In this document: positions 1-8,686 of the stretch, piece by piece
How the letters are laid out: each line of letters begins with the position of its first letter
Position numbering within the stretch: the stretch's first letter is position 1
Origin: Ilumatobacteraceae bacterium
GTDB lineage: Bacteria > Actinomycetota > Acidimicrobiia > Acidimicrobiales > Ilumatobacteraceae
NCBI GenBank assembly: GCA_016650435.1
Contig: JAENVT010000082.1
Coordinates: forward strand, 1 to 17,280
DNA length: 17,280 nucleotides
Direction of reading: 5' to 3'
Made by a program: the position numbers and the translations under genes
The notes under the pieces: generated by a model
Told to the model about the DNA's origin: nothing
Seen by the model: only the letters and a program-made list of their open reading frames with translations
Databases searched by the model: none

Positions 1-15
1 ACCTGGCGACTCAGG

Positions 16-101
16 TGGTGGGCCGGGAAGGATTCGAACCTCCGTAGGACTATGCCAGTTGATTTACAGTCAACCCCCTTTGGCCACTCGGGTACCGACC
101 C
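16..101 (-). tRNA. tRNA-Tyr (anticodon GTA)
   Basis: This decodes tyrosine codons UAU and UAC. Read on the minus strand, a 7-bp acceptor stem (GGGTCGG with CCGGCCC, one G-T pair) closes the molecule. The anticodon stem GTTGA/TCAAC encloses the loop CTGTAAA, giving anticodon GTA at 65-67. The T arm contains TTCGAAT. A long variable arm makes it class II, as expected for bacterial tRNA-Tyr. The 3' CCA is encoded in the DNA (16-18), so without it the body is 19-101. It diverges from yajQ, with only 42 bp between the tRNA 5' end and the yajQ start. Confidence 0.96.
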
Positions 102-143
102 ATCTGAGGAAAATGAGGTTAGCGGCGCAACTAGTCTCACGAC

Positions 144-632
144 ATGCCCAGTTTTGATGTTGTCTCCGAGGTCGACCGGCAGGAAATGCGCAATGCCATC
201 GACCAGGCCCAGCGCGAGATCGCGACGCGCTACGACTTCAAGAACACTGACTCATCGATCGACCAGACCGATCTCGTGCTGACCCTACGCACATCCAGCG
301 AGGACCGTTTGACGGCACTAAGAACTGTCATCGAAGAGAAGTTGGTCAAGCGTGGAGTGTCGCTGAAAGGTCTCGACTACGGCAAGATCGAAGAAGCCAC
401 CCACAACAGCGTGCGCCAGGTGCTGACCATCGCGGTCGGCATTTCGTCCGAAAAGGCCCGAGAAATCAACAAGATGATCAAGGAAAAGGGACCGAAAGGC
501 ATCAGCAGCCAGACTCAGGGCGACACGGTGCGGGTGACCGGCAAGAAGCGCGACGACCTGCAGAACATCATCGCCACGCTGAAGGCCGCCGACCTCGGCA
601 TCCCGCTGCAGTTCCAGAACTTCCGCGACTAG
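144..632 (+). CDS. yajQ: YajQ family nucleotide/cyclic-di-GMP-binding protein
   Basis: This is a 162-aa soluble protein of the YajQ (UPF0234) family, close to the usual family length. Hallmarks are MPSFDVVSEVD at the N-terminus, RYDFK near residue 30, GISSQTQGDTVRVTGKKRDD around 118-137, and the ending IPLQFQNFRD. Family members have two ferredoxin-like folds; some bind cyclic di-GMP or nucleotides and act as transcriptional co-regulators, but the role in actinobacteria is poorly defined. The start is fixed because an in-frame TAG at 132-134 lies just upstream and 144 is the first ATG after it. No clear Shine-Dalgarno sequence precedes it, so a very short or absent leader is possible. The gene diverges from tRNA-Tyr and meets the next gene tail to tail with 4 bp between stop codons. 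Confidence 0.95.
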   Translation: MPSFDVVSEVDRQEMRNAIDQAQREIATRYDFKNTDSSIDQTDLVLTLRTSSEDRLTALRTVIEEKLVKRGVSLKGLDYGKIEEATHNSVRQVLTIAVGISSEKAREINKMIKEKGPKGISSQTQGDTVRVTGKKRDDLQNIIATLKAADLGIPLQFQNFRD

Positions 633-636
633 AGGC

Positions 637-2850
637 TCAACCGCCTGGGCGGAGACAACTAGCGGCCAGGTCGGCGTTCGCGGTGATGTAGGGCGGTTGC
701 CAGTCGACCGCAAGTACCGGTGCATCATCGGCCGGCGAGGCGAAGACCACGCCGCGGGCGCGGGCGGCGACCACCATGCACACCGCGTCGACCGTGCCGT
801 GCGGGGCGGCGCTGACGGCCGATTGCACCAGCGCCCGCTCAATGCCGGCACCACCGAATACCACAGGGACTCTCGCCGGCAATGCAGCCGTGAGAACAGC
901 GCCCGGATCACAGGCATGAATGGCGATTTGGGTGCCATCGGCCGGTGTGACGGTGGTCGTCGATTCCACGGGCGCTGTAGCAGCCCATGTCTGGAAGGCG
1001 GCCAGAACCACAGCGGCGCCATCGGCGTCGGCGGCGCTGAACGTACCGTCAACACATGGACTCGGTGAAGCCGTCGAATTTGTCAACGAGTCGCCGGTCC
1101 AACGAGCAACCGCGGCCCACGCCTGGCCGTCGTCGATCCGGCTGGCAAGCACGTAGTACCAGAACATCATCCCCTGTGTCCCGGGCGGTGACTCGATCGC
1201 CGGCGCGAGGCGGGCCGCATCGAGCACGGCATCGTTGCTCGGCGTCGCTTGCTCGAGCGTGGCCAGACCCTCCGGATCATTTGCCAGCGACGCCATCGTC
1301 GGGCGCATCGTCACACCAGGCCGACCGGTGATGGTCGCCGCGTACTGCGATGGTGAAATTGTGCTGCCATGACCTTGCACGAAGGCGAAGAACTCGGGTG
1401 CCAGCTGATCAGGCGCGTCGTTCACGGCAAGGGCGTTGGCCACGGCGAGCGCGTCACCGTCGATCGTTGCGCGCAGACCCAGCGCGCCGGCGGGCGAGGT
1501 CACCGCCAGCCGAGAACTCCAGTCGAATTGCTGGTCGAGCAACGCCGTCGCCAACGAACGGCGCAGGGCGAAGCGGTAGAGGTGCTCGAACGACTTCAGA
1601 TCGTCGGAAACGATGATGGTCTTGGTCGCAGGGTCGTAGAACGCCGGCGAGTCGTTGAGGGCCTGGCGTCCAATGACCTCGAGGTCGAGCTCGCCATTGA
1701 GCAGCCCGAGGGCCCGCCACGCAGGCGCATGGTCGGTGGTGCCGTCGATGGCCGCGCTTGCGAGACGCGTGGCGTACTCGGCGACCGGCAGCTCGGTGAC
1801 TTCTACCGACAGCTTGAACTGCAGTCCGCGCTGAGTCGCGACACCGTCAGCCAGCGGCTTCAATTCGGCGGACCACGTCGGTTGATGGAGTAGGTACTTC
1901 TTGGCGGCGAAGGCCCCGCCAGCCAGGAGACCGAAGAGCACCACCAACGTCATGAACGTTCTGAGGAGATGCCGCTTCTGCTTACGGCTGTGCTTGCGAC
2001 GCGGCGGCTTGCGATCTGCGACGGTGACAGGCACGCCCATCGTCGCGGGGCGCTGCGGCGGGGGTACGTACAGGGTTTCGGCGAGCACCGGCGAGTACAC
2101 GCTTTGTGGCGAGGCGACGACCGGGCCAGAGGGTGTGATCGGGGGTAGCTCGATCGGCGAATCGTCGTCGATGAGGTCTGGAACGGAGGCGAGCCGGTTG
2201 ACCTCGACCTCGGCGACGACCGGCTTCGGCATTTCGACCGCCGGTTGTGGCGATGCGACGGCTGGGGTGGCGACATCGTCGGCTGGATCGTCGATCTCCA
2301 GATCGCCGAGACCGCCGGCGAGATCCTCGTCGAGGTCAGCGTCGAGATAAACGTCATCACCAAGTGCATGGTCGCCGACAACGAGATCGTCATCGGTGTC
2401 ATCGTCGACCGCCAGCTGATCCTCGACGGCCAGCTCCTCGTCAACCGAATCTTCGAATACCTCGAGTTCGATGTCGTGCGGCTCGTCGATCAGCAGGGGC
2501 GCAGCGACCTGACCAGGAGGTTGCATTGTTGCCGGTGCAGGCGGCAAGGGCGGAAGGACCCGACTCGGCGGCGGCAACGGGACGGTTGTCGCACTCGGCG
2601 TGGACGACGCCGGCCGGTCGGGTACAACGTGTTCCCAGGTCAGCTGGCGAATCGCTGGGTTGTCGAGATTGGGAAGAGGCTGTTCCTCCGGCGTCACGCG
2701 CGCTCCAAGATTGAGCTTGAAGTCATTAGGGGAAAAGACTTGCTCGGCCGCGGAAGCCGCTGACCCCTCGTCGGAGCGCGTAGCTACCGCACCGGGCTGA
2801 CTCGCCTGCTCCTCGTCCGTCACCTTCCCTGTATCGGCAGCTGCGTCCAC
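637..2850 (-). CDS. Single-pass membrane protein with acidic/Pro-rich cytoplasmic region and a degenerate zinc-peptidase-like outer domain
   Basis: This is a 737-aa protein of unknown function. Residues 1-280 are low complexity, rich in Pro, Ala, Asp and Glu, with the most acidic part at about 122-193. A strongly basic stretch (about 281-297, RKHSRKQKR) leads into one membrane helix at about 298-316, which predicts the N-terminus inside and about 420 residues outside. In the outer part, AFYDPATKTIIVSDD (403-417), then RSLATALLDQQFD (431-443) and IDGDA (463-467), follow the layout of actinobacterial putative peptidases that read FYDP, HELTHALxDQHFD and EGDA. Here HELTH is replaced by RSLAT, so zinc binding is probably lost. 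Four cysteines (599, 647, 691, 732) could form disulfides. The GTG start at 2850 follows the acs stop in the same frame after 33 bp, so co-transcription is likely. The fold assignment is from memory of the family and is tentative. Confidence 0.85.
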   Translation of the reverse strand: MDAAADTGKVTDEEQASQPGAVATRSDEGSAASAAEQVFSPNDFKLNLGARVTPEEQPLPNLDNPAIRQLTWEHVVPDRPASSTPSATTVPLPPPSRVLPPLPPAPATMQPPGQVAAPLLIDEPHDIELEVFEDSVDEELAVEDQLAVDDDTDDDLVVGDHALGDDVYLDADLDEDLAGGLGDLEIDDPADDVATPAVASPQPAVEMPKPVVAEVEVNRLASVPDLIDDDSPIELPPITPSGPVVASPQSVYSPVLAETLYVPPPQRPATMGVPVTVADRKPPRRKHSRKQKRHLLRTFMTLVVLFGLLAGGAFAAKKYLLHQPTWSAELKPLADGVATQRGLQFKLSVEVTELPVAEYATRLASAAIDGTTDHAPAWRALGLLNGELDLEVIGRQALNDSPAFYDPATKTIIVSDDLKSFEHLYRFALRRSLATALLDQQFDWSSRLAVTSPAGALGLRATIDGDALAVANALAVNDAPDQLAPEFFAFVQGHGSTISPSQYAATITGRPGVTMRPTMASLANDPEGLATLEQATPSNDAVLDAARLAPAIESPPGTQGMMFWYYVLASRIDDGQAWAAVARWTGDSLTNSTASPSPCVDGTFSAADADGAAVVLAAFQTWAATAPVESTTTVTPADGTQIAIHACDPGAVLTAALPARVPVVFGGAGIERALVQSAVSAAPHGTVDAVCMVVAARARGVVFASPADDAPVLAVDWQPPYITANADLAASCLRPGG

Positions 2851-2883
2851 CGGCTTAAGGGTGAAATGGCTTGGGAGCTGTCG

Positions 2884-4836
<1,953 letters not shown>

Positions 4837-4892
4837 GTCGTAACCCCCGACGGCACGTTAGCGAAACCAGGTCAGATCAACCTTGCGCAGCG

Positions 4893-4933
4893 ATGACGCT
4901 GCCGGCCCGCGTCCCTCGGGCTGGCAGCGTCAT
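4893..4933 (-). terminator. Terminator-like hairpin after the DUF11 wall-protein gene
   Basis: Bases 4893-4908 pair with 4918-4933 to form a 16-bp stem. The outer 11 bp (ATGACGCTGCC) are perfect, and the inner five include one G-T pair. The loop is 9 bases. It begins 12 bases after the stop of the upstream minus-strand gene and lies before the acs start. No run of T follows, which is common for terminators in GC-rich actinobacteria. It separates the wall-protein transcript from acs. Confidence 0.7.
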
Positions 4934-4945
4934 GCTGACATCTTG

Positions 4946-7477
4946 TCAAGCGGTCGCAGACCGCCGGCGACGGGCAATGACGAGCGTCACGAAACCGCCG
5001 GCGACCAGCAAGCTTCCGAGGCGGAGAGGGCCGAACGTGTCGGTGCCGGTGCGAGGCAGTCGTGGCTCACTGATCGGCGCAGCAGGAACCGGAGCAGCCG
5101 CCGGTACTGGAGGCGAGCTCGCAGCAGCGATGACTGCGACTGTCAGTGTGTCGGTGTTGTTGGGCACGTTGGGATCGGCCGAGCTTGCTTCGACGGTCGC
5201 GGTATTGGTGACTGCCGCTCCCGCCGGACCCAGCACGGTGACGTGAACCGTGATCCTGATCGAAGCTCCGTTCGCCAACGTGGCCACGGTGCATTGCACC
5301 GAACTGGCTGTGGTGGCGCAGTTGACGCCTGCCGTCGTGCTGGTAGCCGACTCGACCCTGAATTGCGAGGGCATCGCATCGTTGATCACCAGATTCGTTG
5401 CCATGTCGGGACCGCGGTTGACAACATCGAGCTGCCAGTCGAACGTACTGCCAATGACGCCGGGTACGGTCGACGCCGACTTGTCGATCGACAGATCGGC
5501 CGTGTGCAGGATCGGAGTGACCTCGTCGTCGGTGCCGGTCACCACGTTGCCGGGCTCGACTACAGCGATTGCCTGAGCGATGTTGGTGACGCTATTGAGG
5601 ACCGACGTGTCGAGGATGTGAACGTGGACCGTGATGACTGCGGCGCTCGCACCCGGTGCCAACGTGGCGCCATAGGTGCAAACGATGGTGCTGCCGGTCG
5701 TGCAGGTCCACGGACTAGCTGCGTCGACCGAGTCGAGCACGAGGTCGGCCGGCAAGGCGTCGGTCATCGTCATGTTGGGCAGGAACGACGACGGGCCGAC
5801 GTTGGTGACCGTGATGTCGTACGCATACGACCCACCTGGATGAACTGGCGTGGCGACATTGTCGACCTTGGTGACCAAGATGGAGGACTGCCGCACGACG
5901 CCGGTGGTTGCGCACGCCACGTTGTTCGTCTCAGAGACGCATGTCGGCACACAGTTGTCGCCGACGCACGCCGGATCGCCCGGTGTGTTGACATAGGCGA
6001 TGTTGGTGTACGTACCGCTGGCAGTGTCGGCGCTGACCTTGACGGTCACGGTGAGGACGACCGGCGGGTCAGCCACCTCCAGGTCGGCTGCGGCGATCGT
6101 GCAGGTCAGCGTCTGCAGGGCCGAAGAGCAGTTGGTCGGGAAGGAGACGAAGACGAATCCCGCCGGAAGCTGGTCGGTGACGGTGACATTGTCGGCGGCC
6201 GTTGCGTCACGAGGGCCACGGTTGTCGAAGGTGATCGTGTAGTCGAAGGCAGCGCCACCGGCGACCTTCGGCGTGGCGCTGACTGTTTTGGTGATCGCCA
6301 GATCGATTGGATCGTGCTGATTGGTCACGACACAGGTCACGTGCTGGTCGAGAGCCAACGTCACGCCGGCTGAGTAATCCACGACCGTATTGGTGCCGTC
6401 GAACGTGCAATTGATGGCGACCAGGCGATATCCGGCGACAGCCATTTCACCCACGATGTGGACGCCGACCTTCTCGTTCTGGGGAGCATTCTGCGGAACG
6501 TCGTGGTCGTCGATCGTCAATTGGAACGATTCCGGAGCTGCCGTGGGGACCACGTCGGGATTCACGTGCTTGACAACCGTCAAGGTGGCAGGCACGTCAG
6601 CATTGAACACGGTGCAGGCGACGTCTTGTCCGGCGGCGAGATTGATGGAACCGGCAACATCAGCGACAGCGGCGTGGGTAAGGGAATCCGTGCAGCTGAT
6701 GTCGGTCTGTGTATAACCCGGGCGCGACAGTTCGGAAATGACGTGGGTCCCAGCGGGCAAGATCTGCTGCGCTCCCTGGGGAACGCTGGTGGTATCGATC
6801 TTCAACTGGAAGTCGACCGGATCCAGCGTGCCGCCCCACGCATTCGTGACGTCCTTGACAACTGTGATGGTGCCGGTAGTCGGTGGCGCCGGCGGGGTGC
6901 ATTGTTCGTCGTCATTGCCGTCGTCATTGCCGTCGTGGTGTCCATCGTCGTTGCCGTCGTCATTGCCGTCGTGGTGTCCATCGTCGTTGCCGTCGTCACT
7001 ACCGTCGTGGTGGCCGTCGTCGCTGCCATCACCATTCGAGCCGGTGTTCGTGGCCGAACTGTTCTGGGCCTTGTTGCCATCGTCGGTTGAATCCTGCTGC
7101 CCGCCGTCGTTGCTGTGGTCCTCGGCGCCCGAATTCTCGTCTTCGTTCTCGTTCTCGTCCTGGCCGTCGTCTTCGTTCTCGTTCTCGTCCTGGCCGTCGT
7201 CGTCGTTGTGGCCATGGTCTTCGTTCTCACACTGGTCGTGGTCGTGGTGGCCGTCGTCCTGGCCATCGTCGTGGCCGTCGTCGTTGTTGTTGCCGTGGTT
7301 GTTCTTGCCGTCGTCGTCGCGGGCAGGCGTCGACGACGTCGCGCTGGCGCTCATCAGACCGGGTGCAGAAACGATGACCCCAGCCATCAACAGCAGGAAC
7401 GTTGCAACCAATGACGCGAAACGTGTCTTCCCGTTTCGCCGCATGCGGATAGAACCGCCGGACCGAACGTGCCTCAT
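4946..7477 (-). CDS. Secreted LPxTG-anchored protein with Asp/Asn/His-rich region and DUF11 repeats
   Basis: This is an 843-aa putative surface protein. A basic N-terminus and hydrophobic core end at a likely signal peptidase site ASA|T near residue 46. Residues about 53-191 are very rich in Asp, Asn, Gly, His, Glu and Gln, with internal tandem repeats. Two prealbumin/SpaA-like beta domains follow (about 202-293 and 297-387, both with TVVKxV openings), then three DUF11 domains (about 392-525, 530-655, 658-782). The C-terminus has a Pro/Ala linker, LPRTG (807-811), a hydrophobic helix and RRRR, the standard sortase sorting signal. Covalent attachment to peptidoglycan is therefore expected; no sortase gene is visible here. 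I chose ATG 7477 because AGAAGGG lies 5 bases upstream. GTG 7492 would begin within that ribosome site, and ATG 7444 has none. The function is unknown; adhesion, matrix or cation binding are guesses. Confidence 0.9.
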   Translation of the reverse strand: MRHVRSGGSIRMRRNGKTRFASLVATFLLLMAGVIVSAPGLMSASATSSTPARDDDGKNNHGNNNDDGHDDGQDDGHHDHDQCENEDHGHNDDDGQDENENEDDGQDENENEDENSGAEDHSNDGGQQDSTDDGNKAQNSSATNTGSNGDGSDDGHHDGSDDGNDDGHHDGNDDGNDDGHHDGNDDGNDDEQCTPPAPPTTGTITVVKDVTNAWGGTLDPVDFQLKIDTTSVPQGAQQILPAGTHVISELSRPGYTQTDISCTDSLTHAAVADVAGSINLAAGQDVACTVFNADVPATLTVVKHVNPDVVPTAAPESFQLTIDDHDVPQNAPQNEKVGVHIVGEMAVAGYRLVAINCTFDGTNTVVDYSAGVTLALDQHVTCVVTNQHDPIDLAITKTVSATPKVAGGAAFDYTITFDNRGPRDATAADNVTVTDQLPAGFVFVSFPTNCSSALQTLTCTIAAADLEVADPPVVLTVTVKVSADTASGTYTNIAYVNTPGDPACVGDNCVPTCVSETNNVACATTGVVRQSSILVTKVDNVATPVHPGGSYAYDITVTNVGPSSFLPNMTMTDALPADLVLDSVDAASPWTCTTGSTIVCTYGATLAPGASAAVITVHVHILDTSVLNSVTNIAQAIAVVEPGNVVTGTDDEVTPILHTADLSIDKSASTVPGVIGSTFDWQLDVVNRGPDMATNLVINDAMPSQFRVESATSTTAGVNCATTASSVQCTVATLANGASIRITVHVTVLGPAGAAVTNTATVEASSADPNVPNNTDTLTVAVIAAASSPPVPAAAPVPAAPISEPRLPRTGTDTFGPLRLGSLLVAGGFVTLVIARRRRSATA
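6914..7021 (-). repeat. Three 36-bp tandem units inside the wall-protein gene
   Basis: Three copies of a 12-residue unit, DDGHHDGNDDGN (Ser replaces the first Asn in copy one), are encoded back to back. Each pairs a His-His doublet with clusters of Asp and Asn, a composition suited to binding divalent cations. Copies differ by a few bases. Confidence 0.88.
7142..7201 (-). repeat. Two exact 30-bp tandem copies inside the wall-protein gene
   Basis: Two adjacent 30-bp units encode DDGQDENENE twice. Bases 7141-7170 and 7171-7200 are identical, including synonymous positions, which points to a recent duplication or ongoing homogenisation by slippage. Confidence 0.9.
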
Positions 7478-7482
7478 TGTCG

Positions 7483-7489
7483 CCCTTCT
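7483..7489 (-). promoter_or_regulatory. Ribosome binding site of the DUF11 wall protein
   Basis: AGAAGGG on the minus strand lies 5 bases before ATG 7477. It supports that start over the GTG at 7492, whose codons overlap this site. Confidence 0.6.
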
Positions 7490-7549
7490 CACTGCGGTCC
7501 CGATTGGTTCGGTGCGCCCGCCTCGTACTGGACCGAGGATAAATCAATA

Positions 7550-7591
7550 CCACTGTCAGTAGCGATGAGCCATATGGCTCACTCACAGTGG
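7550..7591 (-). terminator. Probable terminator of the nuo-methyltransferase operon, containing a 16-bp palindrome
   Basis: The 16-bp perfect palindrome TGAGCCATATGGCTCA (7566-7581) sits inside an outer inverted repeat, CCACTGT (7550-7556) with ACAGTGG (7585-7591). On the minus strand this forms a bulged hairpin starting 9 bases after the methyltransferase stop. The T-rich stretch TATTGATTTAT follows. The position and T-rich tail favour a terminator. The inner palindrome could instead be a protein-binding site for the downstream wall-protein gene. Confidence 0.6.
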
Positions 7592-7600
7592 GCGCTGCGA

Positions 7601-8686
7601 TCACCCCGTCGAGTGGCTGTCTGACATTTCCCCACTCGTCGCGTGTGCCACCGGCAACTGCCACGTGACCGAAGTAAACGCCCCGAGCCCAGGCGATTCC
7701 GTCAACGCCTCGGCTTCGCTCACCCGGCTGCGCATGGCCATTGCCGCCAGGTCGGGTCGTGCTGCCGCGGCTGCCCAGTGCCGCCGGCCATCCTCGACAA
7801 GTTCGTCGATACCGAATTGCTTCAGGAAGCTGACCTGGGTCTCGATCCCCCATGGAGTGGGTAGCTGATCGATGCACACCTGCGCAGTGATGTCCTGTTC
7901 GCCTGCGAGACGAAGGTAATGCTCACCGCGCTCCTGTGCCCGATACGTGCGCAGCCATTCCCTCCACGGTCGTCCCGCCAGGTCTGCGGTCACCGGCGTG
8001 CAGTAGTCGAAGACCTTGACGCTTCCTTGACGGAGCAGACTCTGAGCTGTCGAGACCCAGGCGGCTGCCTCGTCCTGAACGGGTAGCCGTGCGCCGTGGG
8101 GGGCGGCGATCGGGAGCCATCTCCACTCGTCGCCAACCTTCATTGTCGACTCGACGAACTCGGAGTCCCGCCCGAGCGACACCGCAATCTCACGCCAGCG
8201 GCCATCGAACACAGCAAGCCGAAACGGAAGGTTGTCGAGCAACTCGTTGGCAATCACCACGCCGTTGATGGGGCCAACCCGATTGAGCTCTGCCAGCTTC
8301 GGCAGCGAACGGACACCATCAGGATGCTGTCGGCGTTGCGAATCCGAAATCTCCACCGCGACGTACCGATCGCGCCATTGCGGCGCCACGGCCAGCACCG
8401 AGCGCGCCAGCGTGCCGGGGCCCGCGCCGCACTCGACGATCGTGAAGTCGGAGGGCTCGCCGATGCGGTGATACTCGGCTTCGATCCACCTCGCCAGCAC
8501 GGTGCCGAACAGCGGACCAACTTCTGGTGAGGTGATGAAATCGCCGCGGCGACCTGCTTGGCCTCCGGTCGCGTAGAAGCCGTGATCGCCGTACAGGGCG
8601 ATGCGCATGAATTCGTCGAAACGAATGGCCCCGCCGGCAGCGACGATCGCCGCTCGAACCTCGTCAGAGGCCGAAGGCACCGGCAA
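7601..8686 (-). CDS. SAM-dependent methyltransferase, MidA/NDUFAF7 family (complex I assembly)
   Basis: This is a 361-aa member of the MidA/NDUFAF7 (DUF185, COG1565) family. Family hallmarks visible are GDFITSPEVGPLFG (48-61), the S-adenosylmethionine loop VECGAGPGTL (84-93), VEIS (111-114, end of the next strand) and NELLDNLPFRL (147-157). In human mitochondria NDUFAF7 dimethylates an arginine of NDUFS2, the NuoD homologue, and is needed for complex I assembly. The gene overlaps the end of nuoN by 23 bp and is last in the nuo operon, which fits the same job here. The start is uncertain: TTG at 8686 opens the frame and GTG at 8680 is an alternative; neither has a clear ribosome site. The family call is firm, while the NuoD substrate is inferred from context and homology. 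Confidence 0.92.
   Translation of the reverse strand: MPVPSASDEVRAAIVAAGGAIRFDEFMRIALYGDHGFYATGGQAGRRGDFITSPEVGPLFGTVLARWIEAEYHRIGEPSDFTIVECGAGPGTLARSVLAVAPQWRDRYVAVEISDSQRRQHPDGVRSLPKLAELNRVGPINGVVIANELLDNLPFRLAVFDGRWREIAVSLGRDSEFVESTMKVGDEWRWLPIAAPHGARLPVQDEAAAWVSTAQSLLRQGSVKVFDYCTPVTADLAGRPWREWLRTYRAQERGEHYLRLAGEQDITAQVCIDQLPTPWGIETQVSFLKQFGIDELVEDGRRHWAAAAARPDLAAMAMRSRVSEAEALTESPGLGAFTSVTWQLPVAHATSGEMSDSHSTG

Noticed and set aside
4837..4892. Possible promoter of acs (TTGATC and TAACGT elements)
   Set aside because: The spacing between the two hexamers is about 14 bases, too short for a standard promoter, so it was not listed.
4883..6373. 496-codon plus-strand open frame opposite the wall-protein gene
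   Set aside because: Its Arg/Asp/Gly-rich content is an antisense reflection of Val/Thr/Ala codons; the minus-strand gene has signal peptide, domains and sorting signal.
6905..7321. Regular repeats that might suggest a CRISPR array
   Set aside because: Units are directly adjacent without unique spacers, keep a reading frame in multiples of three and lie inside a coding sequence.
7115..7414. Val/Leu-rich plus-strand frame that could look like a small membrane protein
   Set aside because: It is the reverse of GAC/AAC/GAG-type codons of the Asp/Asn/Glu-rich repeats; hydrophobicity here is a by-product of the repeat.
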